Source: Eucalyptus grandis
Lineage: Eukaryota > Streptophyta > Magnoliopsida > Myrtales > Myrtaceae
Assembly (NCBI RefSeq): GCF_016545825.1
Contig: NC_052619.1
Coordinates: forward strand, 43,987,682-44,051,681
Direction of reading: 5' to 3'
Length of the DNA stretch: 64,000 nt
How positions within the stretch are numbered: position 1 is the first letter of the stretch; each line of letters begins with the position of its first letter. Of this stretch, positions 43,715-55,065 are shown piece by piece. The position numbers and the translations under genes were made by a program. Below the pieces are notes generated by a model. The model was given only the letters and a program-made list of their open reading frames with translations, had not been told where the DNA came from and did no database searches.

Positions 43715-45926
43715 TCATCTTCCTGTTGACAAAGTGTACAGCTTGAAATCAGGAAGGGTAGAAGTTCCATATACACCTTTGGAAATGTAGTGGGCAGTGT
43801 AGTTTGGAAGTGTAGTCTCCTTGTAGATTGGTGATTGTCTGCTGACATTAATTTGTTGATAGGTTCATACAGCCTCGAAGATGGCTGAGAAGTGTGGCCG
43901 GAAAAGCATGCCGCTGACTTGGTGCTCGACACTCTTAAACCGGTCATTTGTTATGAGCTGCAAATGCAACGATTAGTGAACTGTTCTCAGTCCTCCAGTT
44001 TTCAGGTCAGAAATGAATGGATATAGTTTCTAGAGACTGCTATGATTGCAATCTTCACATTGATTAATACAGAAAACTGCAGAATTTCTAGGATCCACAT
44101 ATACCACTCCTGCAAAAAGTGCTCCACATACATATCTCTCATTTAGACAATTTTGACCCTGTCAATGTGTGCTAGCATGATGCAACCAAGTTTGAATCAA
44201 GTTTGGATTGGTCAAATAGCTCTGTTAGTATACTTGATGCACAAGGCATTTGGGAATGGTAAATGCAGATTCATCCTGCCAAAGAGAAGTGCGGATTTTT
44301 AAGACATTATGTTATTGCTACAGGGATGATGCCATGGTAAATTCTCAAGAGCTCTTTAACTATCTTAGCATATGAGATAGTACAGTAATAAGGGTGAGAA
44401 GAGGATTGCAATGTGTCGACCAGTCAAAACAAGGTTTCAGAGAAGCTTAGAGATGAACAGTGATTTTTCCCAAAGCTACTTACCTGCAATTGATCTCCGA
44501 TGTTGATCACTAGTGCTCCAGGTATTGGAGGAACATCGATCCACTTGTTCTCATGAAGTACTTGAAGTCCTCCAATTTGATCTTGGAGGCGAATTGTTGT
44601 CTGAATGCTTTGTCACACCCAGGGTCAATTTAGGTTGGGGGCATGGTGGATAGTAGTGGCACATGATCGAGTGTGCTTTTCCACACTCTATTTCCTTCAA
44701 GTGATTTGGGCGGAGTCCTAGTGCTTCTGATAAGAGCTCAAACAGACAAGAGCCCAGTCTCATCACATGCTTTGAGTACTCCATCAGCATTTCTCTGCCA
44801 GAGAATTTATGATGCATCAGAAAACTGAACTAGAGCTGCCTTAAAAGTATGGTTGGACAGATTCCCAGAGAAAACCAGAAAGTGTATTGGTATTTTGTAT
44901 CAATTCGGCGGCAAAAACTTGGTATTGCTATCGCATTGAGGAACGTCCTTTTTTCTGCCCAAAAAGAACAAAATGACCACCTCCGAGTTTCCCATCAGTG
45001 AAAATGATCAATCATTGAGGATTGTCTTACTGATCCATCTCATTGATTGAGATTCCATGCAAGCTTATATGCTATGACATGTGCAGTGGGACTCAGGTGA
45101 GATATGTCATAGATATTTGACGGTAACAATTGCTTTAGCCAACTCGTCGACAGACTAGGCACTTTCATTTCCTGGGCTTTAAACCCATTCCCACCGTTGT
45201 AATGGAAAGGTACGTGAATAGCTCAAAGTTTCATTCACTTGCTATTTAGCCCTTGATTAAATGAGAGATTTAAAAACAGGCTATCAAAAGCAGTTACCTT
45301 GCACATACATGAACTGCGGCAATTCTTTCGCAAACTATCTTTACTAATCCACTTTGCAAATTTGTTCATGAATTTTCCCTTTTCTGAAAGGTGAAAAACG
45401 CAAGACAAGCCATTGGCTCACCTGCAAGCTTCGGGCAACTCCTCAGGCTGGGGAGACTCTGGTCCCATGGTGCAAAATATACTGTCCCTCCAATCAGCAG
45501 CTGCGAATTATAAAGGGCCATGTTGCTGTTGTATATGACTCTCATCGTAAAATCTCTGGTGTAGAATCCTTTCTTGGCCTCCATCTCCTGCTCGAAGAAC
45601 CTGTGCGACCCCTCTATCACCTCCTCCACGAGGGTCTTAGGGACCCCATGGTTGATCACCCGCAAGAAACCCCATTTTTCCATTGCTAGCCCCATATTCC
45701 ACACTGTCTCCTCGTGACGGGTGGGGCCTGCATTCATGCATCCTAGGTCGACCATTGGGATGTCCACGTGATCCTCGCCGCAGGCCATGGTGTCGGGCGG
45801 CCGGACAAATATATGGGGGACTAGGGTGATCCCGGCATCCACAAGGCCTTTGACTCCAGCCTTCGTCTCATCAAATGCTCTCAATTCGCTCACTCGGTCA
45901 TGTATGGGGTCTGCGGTGGTGACCAT
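43715..45926 (-). pseudogene. 2-oxoglutarate/Fe(II) dioxygenase pseudogene (copy 4)
   Basis: Exon 1 45926-45422, exon 2 44794-44484, exon 3 from 43957. All splice sites are GT-AG and the N-terminal 140 codons are good (MVTTADPIHDRVSELRAFDE). Lesions by comparison with copies 1 and 3 are: a 1-nt loss near 45504-45512; an 11-nt loss near 44590 just after the iron motif (KHSDNN), leaving exon 2 at 311 nt instead of 322; a deletion of about 28 nt in exon 3 that removes the RxS region after VEHQV; a 1-nt loss near 43845; and conversion of the normal stop after FKL to a sense codon, next stop at 43715. It is non-functional. A TATA box and start codon are intact, so a transcript is possible. Confidence 0.9.
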
Positions 45927-45993
45927 TGTGTGTTCTGTTACGAGGCCTTACCGTATTTGAGCAAGTTGGGTTTTGATGAAGTTCACTTTACAT

Positions 45994-46004
45994 GGTTATA
46001 TAGC
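45994..46004 (-). promoter_or_regulatory. TATA box of the copy 4 pseudogene
   Basis: GCTATATAACC on the minus strand, about 70 bp upstream of the ATG at 45926. A TRIM LTR begins about 120 bp further upstream. Confidence 0.5.
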
Positions 46005-46121
46005 GGTGATATTGGATATCCACTATTGTTGATTTAGAGAACAAACTAAACACTAGGGACATGAAGGTTGTCAAGAATTGAGTTTTCTTTTAAATGAAAG
46101 CTGGCCCAAGAAGATGTCAAA

Positions 46122-46341
46122 TGTAACGACCCGGGCCCGTATAATATTGTCCGCTTTGGACACTGAGTCCTCACAGCTTAAAACGTGTTATACAGATTAA
46201 AGGGACTCAAGCCTTTATAAACTAGCCCAAGACTCCCTCATAAGCGACGTGGGACGGGAGACATGTCCTTGGTCTCACCCACGTACTGCCAAAGCAATCT
46301 CAGTCTATCCCTCTGGACTACCCTGGGTCTGGGTTGTCACA
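46122..46341 (-). mobile_element. Solo LTR of a TRIM-type retrotransposon, 220 bp
   Basis: On the minus strand it starts TGTGACAACCC and ends GGGTCGTTACA, with LTR-like TG...CA ends. Perfect 5-bp flanks TCAAA (46117-46121 and 46342-46346) prove a target duplication. No internal region or second LTR is present, so it is a solo LTR left by recombination. It contains a TATA-like TTTATAAAGG and lies upstream of the copy 4 promoter, in the same orientation. TRIM assignment is from size and lack of coding; the family is not named. Confidence 0.85.
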
Positions 46342-46939
46342 TCAAACTCTCCGAGTTTGCAACTTCAGAATTCCTTGTTTCTCGGCTAAGACAGTATTTG
46401 TCGCTAAATTCATAAAAGCTTCAAGAAGAATAGGAAGGGAAAACGTTTTCCAATTGGGATTATTACATGGCTGGATAGAATAGACTTCAATAAGTGCGTG
46501 TCCAAATCTTGTGCATTCTCATTTTTTAATAGGGCTATGTAAAGAGCTCACAAATGTTTACTTAACTATCGGAACACTTTAATAAAATGAAGAAATGAGG
46601 AGAAATAAGAAGAGATAAACTAATTATTTAAATATATTAATTAAAAATCATAAGTAATTAATTAATTTCCTAACAAGAGCAAATCCAATATTATTTCATT
46701 CATTCCTTACTTGAGAGTTCTTTTTTCACATTTATGCATAAACATGATTGATCAAGCAATACAAAAGAGCTTATAAATTTTTACTAAACTATTGAAACAT
46801 TTTATTCAATAAAATGAGGTGTGGTGAAAAATAAAAGGAGATTAATGATTATTAAACATATGAATTATAAGCCATAAATTAATTGATTTCCCAGCAAATA
46901 AAATTTATTTTCATTCATTCCTTCTTTTTTCAAATATAT
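46342..46939. other. AT-rich non-coding flank
   Basis: AT-rich; ATTAATTA-type words repeat loosely (e.g. near 46620 and 46850). No gene recognised. Confidence 0.5.
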
Positions 46940-48130
46940 GCAGGAACGTGATTGATGCACACAATATCGGAAGCGCTCATGAATTAATAACTAATTATAT
47001 GGCGACTATTTAAAACTCTAAACAAAGCAAAAAATGGAAAGCATAAATTGTGAAAGATTAGGTAACATGAATCCTTTTTTCCCCATATAAGTTACCCTTG
47101 AGAAAAGAATTAGAAGCACAATAATGTAATTAGTATTTAAATTATGATACTCTTGTCAACAGTCCTATATTAGATATTATGACAAAAAAAAAAGAAAATT
47201 AAAATAATCGCAATGTTGCAATACTATATATGTAGTTTACAAAAATGTCTCAATTTATAAGAAAATGTATGCTGGAAGCTACTTGGATATTCGTTACTTA
47301 AAAATGAGAATTGTAATATTTTTCACCATTGTCGATATCATAAATACAAAAGCTTCATTAAACTTAATTAATTTTCCAAAATACCAACTAAATTACAACA
47401 AATCAACTTCAACTAGTTCTGAGATATTCAGACCCAAAAAAAAAAAAAAAAAAAAAAACTAGTACTATATAATATACGTAATGCCCCAAAATTAGATAAA
47501 GACCTCGGATTCTCTCTGCCTCTGGGTTGGGCTGGACCGACCCAAATAATCTTTTGTTTCCACCACCCTTTGCATCACTGCCATTTTCACGCCACCATCC
47601 ATAACCCTACTCTCAAAGCCAACTCAAGCCCTCTGACCGTCTCATTGAGCCAATCCACAGAACCACCCATTCTTCAAAAGCAACAATATGAGAAGAAAAA
47701 TTGCTAAGAATTGGAGACTAGATCAGGTCCAGTATGGATTGAGTCTAAGCCGGATCGGGTATGTGTCATTAAAATTGTATTGTAATGCACTGTGATATGG
47801 ATTAAATTGGTAAATTTGGGTTAGACTATTTTCGACCCAATCCACTCGTTTGACGGCCTATGGTTAAGCCTCATTAGTCAGCAATTAAAGGGAAAACATC
47901 ATCGCTTGGCGCATCAGCTTCTGTCTCAGTTGTGAGTTCTCTAAATGAGAGCAAAAGACGCTCGGGCGAAAAGAATTGTAGTGTGGTTTCTTCCCATGGT
48001 TCTTTATTTTCTCCTATGATTCATTGGCTCGTTTTACTTCATTTGTCGTTAGGAATAGGTTTCTTTTTTATACTTTATAATTGAGAGAGGCAGTATACCA
48101 TTGCTGTAGCTAAAGATTACTCCAAGAAAG
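46940..48130 (+). pseudogene. Decayed copy of the ARP9-like 5' region
   Basis: Blocks follow 19100-19790 in order: ATCGGAAG..CTCA near 46965, GGCGACTATTTAAAA near 47001, the GTTCCCCTTGAGGAAAA-like block near 47090, GACGCTCGG.CGA near 47960, CCCATGGT near 47993, and a remnant of the first coding exon near 48094-48130 (IAVAKDYSKK against IAGDYLKK). Only the promoter, leader and about ten codons remain. A run of about 23 A lies at 47436-47458. It is a duplicated, non-functional 5' end. Confidence 0.6.
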
Positions 48131-50453
48131 GACCGTTAAGGTCTTCAGTTAATGTAATATTCTTTAGGTTGACAAGAGGAAACCTAAATTTGCCAAGATT
48201 AATGTTTTTTTGGTGAACTCATTGAGCAACTGGTGGCCTTTTCTTAAGCTCTAAAGCAGGGAAAAGTACCCAAAAAAAAAACCTATTACATTGGTACCAA
48301 TTCAATCATAAATTGTTCAATTAGACCAATTTAGTTCTAAATATTTTTACATTAATATCAATTCAGTCCATTTTGTCAATTTAGGCCGAAGTCGCTGATG
48401 TGGATGCTAGCCTCCTATTTGGCACGGTTGGTGCTAGGTTTATGGTTAAATTGGTCTAATTAAAAGGTTTATGTGTGATCTATAAAGAAATTTCCATTTA
48501 TGTAGGGGTGCTTGATAGAGTTATTAAATTGTCTGTTTACTCGTGCTATGCTTGAGGTTTAGAAGATCCTTCCTATAGTCAAAGAACTGCCAAAGAATGA
48601 GATCAGAGGCTGACATAGAACTTTAGATATAAGGTCGATCTGCATGTATCATAATCATGATGTCATCTTCTTCCCACTTTATTTCGGAAGTACTTTATAA
48701 TTCTTCAGTTGGCAGAGCGTCAGAGTAATATTGCAATATGACATTTTCTATTGGAAAGCACAAGATAGACTACTTGTCAAAAAGTTACAAAAGGTTGCCA
48801 CCCCTGCAAAAAATGATTTTCAATAAATGACCTAAGCACAAGATAGACTACTTGTCAAAAAGTTACAAAAGGTTGCCACCCCTGCAAAAAATGATTTTCA
48901 ATAAATGACCTAAGCACAAGATAGACTACTTGTCAAAAAGTTACAAAAGGTTGCCACCCTTGCAAAAAAATGATTTTCAATAAATGACCTCTCTCAAAAA
49001 GTCAATGAGTTCTGAAGTAAACGCTGTGTTTTGCTCCTTCTCTAAGCATCTAACATTATTTTCTTTAAATCAGCAATAATAATGCTAGAGGAATGGAATC
49101 TTTCAATCTCTTCTTCTCCTTGCTTTTGCTAGCATGCATTCTTATCCATGCCCGGAGTTCATTTGAAACTTAAGAAATGATTGGAATCTTAAGAAGGACC
49201 TTAACTAGCTAGGATCTTTACATGGTCCCAATCCCAGGCTAAGAAAAGTCATCGGATTGATGCGATCCTACCGATCCCATTGATCCAACTTTGACATACT
49301 TTGACCTTCAAATATGTATATTCGATATTCAGGTGATAAAAATACTAGTATTTCTTGTACATGTGGTATATAAACTATAAATTCACGCCATTTCGAAGTT
49401 TTAATGTCACACAACATTCATGATTAACAAACTTCCTAGGACTATCCAAGATTTTTGTATTGTTGGTGTGATTTTTGGGATCTTACATTCCATCATTTGA
49501 TTGTACAATCCAATCCCTTACGCCTTCATTGATTATAAGTAGGACTCGCTCCTAACAACCTTGTTCTTGACTGCAGAAAACTCAACCAAGAAAACACCAA
49601 CGGTTAATGATTGTTCCTAACATCCTTGTCCCTGACAACCCCAAGGCAGACTTACGAAAGTGCCTAGAACCAGAATCAAAGCCGTTCGGCTTGTTACTGA
49701 ATGTCAAAATGCTATTCCACACAGCCTTCTTGTTCCGGGGAAAGAAAGCCACTCTTTGAGGAACTTCCTTTACTAGATTGCCTCCATGGAAAATTAGCCT
49801 TCTCACTCATATATGTCTAAAAATTGACAGATTGATATATGGTTGGATTGAAAATACCTATCAATAGACGAAGACCAAATGATTCTTATCTTCAGTGTGA
49901 CTCACATGCTCAATATTATAAGAAAAATGAAGGACTACCACACCGTTCCAATTCCTAATCTTAAGCACTCCAAACCATATTTAAATTTCATAAAGTTCTG
50001 TTGTAATCAGTATATAAAAAAATCTTGGAATTGTACCGGCTTGCCACAAGCCTTAAAATAACTAGGGAATAACTGTTTTGTGAGTGATTTTACACTTAAT
50101 TACCATGCCAGAAGAAGATAGAGTAATTTGTACTCGAGATTATGATGGATTAGCTATCCTTTTTTTTTTTTTTATCTACTTCTACTCTAGGAGTGCTCCT
50201 GCTCACTTCCGCCATCCATGTTATGCAAGAATTTGTGTTTTCTTAGATAGTTAAGCTTCTATAATGTGGTTTAGCTTTAGTAGTTAAATAGTTCTGGGCT
50301 TATCCCATTTATTGAGCTGAAATTCTGGAGGCCTAGTCATGTTGCTAATGGAAGAGGTAATTATCTCGATTCTTCGATGGATTCTTCATCCTTAGTTATG
50401 CTTTTCGAAAAATAATTCTGGCATCATCAATGGATGAAGGATGAGTTTCATCT
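48131..50453. other. Non-coding stretch with local repeats
   Basis: 48240-48480 reads like a dispersed repeat built on GGTACCAATTCAATCATAAA and CCAATTTAGTTCTAAA phrases, class unknown. A 78-bp triplication lies at 48758-48991. The remainder to 50453, including poly-T at 50160-50173, shows no gene. Confidence 0.5.
48758..48991 (+). repeat. 78-bp unit in three near-identical tandem copies
   Basis: Units start GCACAAGATAGACTACTTG at 48758, 48836 and 48914. They differ by a single substitution and one extra A in the third copy, so the amplification is recent or maintained. Non-coding. Confidence 0.95.
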
Positions 50454-50680
50454 TGTTGAGGTTGTTCCACATCGATTGTGGAAGGGGTTGGTGGTTGGTT
50501 TAAAAATGTGAGGAAAAGCCTTCCCCTTTGAGTTAGCTTGTGGGGTGAGAGAAGTTCAAGACAACCCAACATTGGTATCAGAGTTTGGCTGTCAACAAGT
50601 CTAGATCCAATGGTCACACGGGAGAGCTACGGGTGATTCCTACTCCAACCTAGGATCTGTCAAGGTTGTTTCACATCAAT
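50454..50680 (+). mobile_element. TRIM-type retrotransposon, degenerate
   Basis: A 118-bp LTR (50454-50571) begins TGTTGAGGTTGTTCCACATC and ends GACAACCCAACA. It is followed at 50573 by TGGTATCAGAG, a methionine tRNA primer-binding site. The start of a second LTR copy (TGTCAAGGTTGTTTCACATC) appears at 50657 and then fades. The internal part is under 100 bp and non-coding. Confidence 0.7.
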
Positions 50681-52369
50681 TTATGTGCTCCAAATACATC
50701 TTTGGTTAGTTACAACGAAAAGGTTTTTCTATGGCAACATTTCTGCAAACAGCTTCCCTTGTTTTCTTGTAAGTTGAGCTTTATTGCATTGGATGAATGT
50801 GCCCAAAATCCACAATCGAAATTAAAAAAAAAAAAAAAAAAAAATTGTGAACAAGTAAATAAGCTTATGATTTTAAGATAAGTCCATTCCACGATATAAT
50901 ATTGTCTCCAATGGATGATTACTTTCAAAAAGCCATGTCCACTCAGTTAATGGATCAAAAAATTGATGTATCAAAGAATATATAGCCACCATCTTTTTTG
51001 ACCTAAGGCGTCCGCCTTTCCCTAATTCTCCTTCCAATTTTGCCTTCAAGTTTCCTTGGCGCCCTCGGCAAGAGTATATCTTCGTCTGTGTTTGTCACTT
51101 CATTTGCTCTGTGTCAGAAAGCAAAATGTTAGCATAACAGTGGTATGTGGATCTCATGGTTGGCCTTTAGCTTTCCAGTTTGAGTTACAGATTAAAGTAT
51201 ACACAAAAATCGACCAGCTCGTCGTCAAGTAACTGTTTTGCCCTCTCCTTTTTTTAAGCTGACAGAAGTAGAGCAGGTGTTAAATCTTTTAGGTGCAGTG
51301 AAATTTAACTTCAACTTTTCTATCGAGTTATAGTTGGTATGGACGATTCTTGCTTTTCTTTTGTATTTTGCCATGGTAATGAAGCATTTAATATGCATTC
51401 ATGGAAAACAATCGACCCAAAAGTTTGGATAACCTTATCATTCCAAACAAGGAAATTTATCTTATCTTACTGTGGAGGTCCAAAAATATAAAGTCCTTCT
51501 CAGCAACTATAGAGTAAGAATTCAACTTGGTTTAAAACAGCGACAGAAATAGAAACCCCATTAATATGTATATTTTCATGTTTATTAGGTAAACTGGTAA
51601 TAGCAAAACTTGAAACTCAACGTTTGGAAAAATACTTTGCCAAAAATGAATGTTTGTATAATTTACATCAACAAACAAATAAAAGTATATTCTTAATCAA
51701 TGAAAATATCAGGCATGAATTATTAATAATGAATTTTTTTTTAATAAAATCAACAATTTGGAAAACACTTTCATGAAAAATGATCGTTTATATTATTTAC
51801 GAAAATAACTTTAGAAATAAAAGGTTGTTGATTATGAAAATATTTTTTATTAATTAATTATTCTAAGCGATGTAAACAACTATTTGTCAATAAATCATCT
51901 ATTATATACGACACAGACGAATTCTTAATGTGAAAGTTTGTTAATTTCTTTTATAGGTAATTTACACTCAAAAGATATAGTTTCAATAACTATCGATTAA
52001 ATTTGTCACGTTAAGAATGTCATATCCAAAATTTATGCAATTTTGGGATTGATGCGACTGCAATTTTTGGGTCTATCTTCTTTTTTTCTCATTTTTAGTC
52101 TCTTTTTTCTAGACTTTGCGTGTCTTTTCCTTTCACACTACCAAACATTTGGGTTGTGGTCAAGGCCGTTGTGATTGCAATTTTTGGGTCTATCCTCTTT
52201 TTCTCCTTAGGTGGACCCCACGCGTTTTTCTTGCACCCCGCCAAACATTTGCACCCGGCTTATCTTCTTATTGGATCAATTCCATTCCCACAACGGATCA
52301 AGAAAAAATTTCCATTCCCAACTTGGCAGAATTCGGTCTCAAGAGAAAATAAACGAAAGTGTGTTGGCG

Positions 52370-52408
<39 letters not shown>

Positions 52409-52754
52409 ATTTTTCAATCATTTTTCCAATATGGCGGTCGTGTGGTGCTGCATTAACATTGCATTTCTGCAAACATAAGAGAAAACGTTAGTCAAATTAA
52501 GGGAGGAAATCTTAATCAACATTACAAGAAAAAACCAAGAGTAATAAATAGTCTACAGTGGTTCCATTTGCACGAAAGTCAAAACCTTAACCCTCATTCG
52601 TTGTTATGTTGATGGGAGGAAATCAAAATTATGGCAAGTGCAAGTAGAATTGACCCAATAAGAAGATCAAGCAGGTGCAAAAGTTAGGTGATGTGAAGTG
52701 GCTACCTCCAAGGCACAACAATCTCAAAGTTGTCGGAACCTCCACAGCAGTAAG
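50681..52754. other. Non-coding stretch before the Athila-like element
   Basis: No conserved protein. Contains an A run near 50824-50843, a phrase duplicated near 52060 and 52170 (TTGCAATTTTTGGGTCTATC-like), and a CT microsatellite at 52375-52400. A T-rich, promoter-like stretch lies at 52030-52370 but no gene follows it. Confidence 0.5.
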
Positions 52755-53920
52755 TGATAACTCTATAAAAATAGGGTTATTTTACCTATTTTAGGCAGTA
52801 ATTAATGCATTATCTATAAGAAAATATTTAGATTTCCTTCTAATTATTTGAATTTTCCTTGTTTATGCAGAATAATGAGATATGAAGAAGATAATGAAAA
52901 GAATGTCAACTATCAGGAATTTAAATAAAAGCAGCAGTGGAAGATGAATATCAAATCATGAAATTCTTGATTTTGTTCCCTAATGTTATCTGCAAGCGTT
53001 GGGAGATAGATATTTTAGATATATCCTATAAATAGGAGAACATGGAAAGGGAGAGAGAAGCTAGGTTTTTGGGGGTTAAATCGTTTTTTTATTCTTCTGA
53101 GAGTTTTTCAAGTATTTTGAAGAGAAAACAAAAGTGGTGACAGAATTCTTGTCCTTTGATTCAAGATGCTGAGTTTGATCTATATTTTTATTTATTTTTC
53201 TACTATATTCTAATTTTCTATTGTTAGGGCTACGATGTAGCCTAACTATGATGATATGAATTTCATGATTTTTATGTTTTACAATTGATTTCATTCATTT
53301 GAGTTATATATTATTGCGTTTAATGCTTTTGAGTGACCTGCCACCACTTGAATGATCTGATGTGCATGTTTGAAACTAAGAGGTGATAATATGCAATTGC
53401 TCATTATAATATATAACCATGAATTAAACGTGGATAAAATATACCGCGTTATTTGTGTAGCTTTCTAGTGATAAGGTGATCCAAAAGACTCATTGTAAAC
53501 CGGGAATATTCATAGTTTTTAATGCACTCATGTTTATTTTAATTCACATGGAGATATAGTGGATTAATAAGCTGAGTAGGTTTGCTATACCTAGAGATAG
53601 GATAGTAAATAGATTAGGAAATTCCGCTATCACAAATTTAATATAGTTCTTGTACTCACAACAATCTGAAATTCATATCTAGTGGTTATGGTGAAATCGG
53701 ATGCTCTAACATATTTATCTGATCGATTTACTGCATTTAGTCTACAAATTTCATTTTAATTTATTCTTAATTATATTTTGATTTGTCAGATAAATTTTAG
53801 AATTACTCTATTTTAGTATTTAATTGGTTTATTAATCATCGATCTCCATGAGACGATACTTTATCTCATCATTATATTACTTGTTCGATACGTGCACTTG
53901 CGTTTAGAATTTTACGAACA
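52755..53920 (+). repeat. 5' LTR of the Athila-like element, 1166 bp
   Basis: Starts TGATAACTCTATAAAAATAG and ends in ACGAACA, six bases before the primer-binding site. A partner LTR is not in the window, so the left boundary is inferred from the TG start and the family's usual opening. Confidence 0.7.
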
Positions 53921-53926
53921 AGTTTT

Positions 53927-53944
53927 TGGCGCCGTTGCTGGGGA
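53927..53944 (+). other. Primer-binding site, tRNA-Asp type
   Basis: TGGCGCCGTTGCTGGGGA matches the complement of the 3' end of plant tRNA-Asp with one mismatch, as is usual for Athila/Tat elements. Confidence 0.85.
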
Positions 53945-54038
53945 TCGTTTGTTTAATACTAATTAATATTGATACCAGATAATTCTAAGTTTAATCTAGC
54001 TTTCATTTTGTTTTATTTTTCAGGGTGTACATCGATTT

Positions 54039-55065
54039 ATGACACGTAGCCAACAAGGGAAACTTGTTGAGCTTGATCCAGAAATCGAGCGTACATTCAA
54101 AAGACAACTAAGAGAACAGAAAAATCACACTAAGATGGCAGACGGTGAGAATGAAAATCCACGTAGACTCTTAAGAGATTATGCTGCGCCAACAGTTCAA
54201 GGCACCACATCAAGTATCAGAAGACCTGCAATTCAGATGCTTCAACAATTGGTGCAATTCAGTGGGCTACCAAGCGATGATCCAAATGCTCACATCGATG
54301 TTTTTCTTGAAATCTGTGACACCATTAAATATAATGGAGTTACAGATGATGCTATTAGATTGAGATTATTTCCATTCTCTCTTAGAGACAAAGCTAAGAG
54401 TTGGTTTTCTTCTCTTCCTGTAGGATCAATTACTACATGGAATGATATGGCTCAAAAATTTCTTGGTAAGTTCTTTCCACCTCGCAAAGTCTCGAAGATG
54501 CGTAACGATATTACTAATTTTATGCAGATGGATAATGAATCATTATATGAAGCATGGGAAAGATTCAAAGAATTTCTTAGGAGATGCCCACATCACGGAC
54601 TACCCGTATAGATGCAGGTACAAACTTTTTATAATAGCTCTAGTACAAATCTTCATTCTATGATTGATGCTGCTGCAAGAGGAACTCTAAATAATAAAAC
54701 ACCAGAAGAAGCCTACAATCTATTAGAGGAGATAGCGTCCAATAGTTATCAGTGGCCTACTGAGAGATTACCAATGCGAAAAGTTAGCGGAGTTCATGAA
54801 GTGGATGCTTTTGCTGCAATTGCTGCACAATTTGAAACACTTAACAAAAAGCTTGATAATATGAGTGTTTCAGCCATGAAAATTCACAATTTGACATGTG
54901 ATTTTTGTGGTGGAGGACATGTTAGCACCGAGTGTCGTAGGTAATACTTTCAAACAACCTAGTGAAAATTCTAACTTTGTTGGGAATTTTAACAGGTCAC
55001 TGAATAATCCCTACTCCAACACATACAATTCGGGATGGCGCAATCATCCAAATTTTTCATAGAAT
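54039..55065 (+). pseudogene. Athila-like gag remnant
   Basis: MTRSQQGKLVELDPEIERTF opens the frame, an Athila-type start. The gag core has HIDVFLEICDTIKYNGV and LRDKAKSWFSSLP. A TAG at 54609 replaces the usual Trp in the LPxWLQ peptide; the same frame continues to a zinc-knuckle-like CDFCGGGHVSTEC near 54895-54935. A frameshift follows directly, and another TAG interrupts near 55059. The protein would form the particle shell; this copy cannot make it whole. Confidence 0.83.

Noticed and set aside
45366..45926. Copy 4 dioxygenase as an intact gene with a novel C-terminus
   Set aside because: The alternative frame after the 1-nt loss matches family sequence up to the conserved splice donor, and exons 2 and 3 carry further frameshifts.
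54609..54611. TAG in the Athila-like gag as a programmed readthrough stop
   Set aside because: The family has Trp here, and further stops and frameshifts follow, so ordinary decay is the simpler reading.
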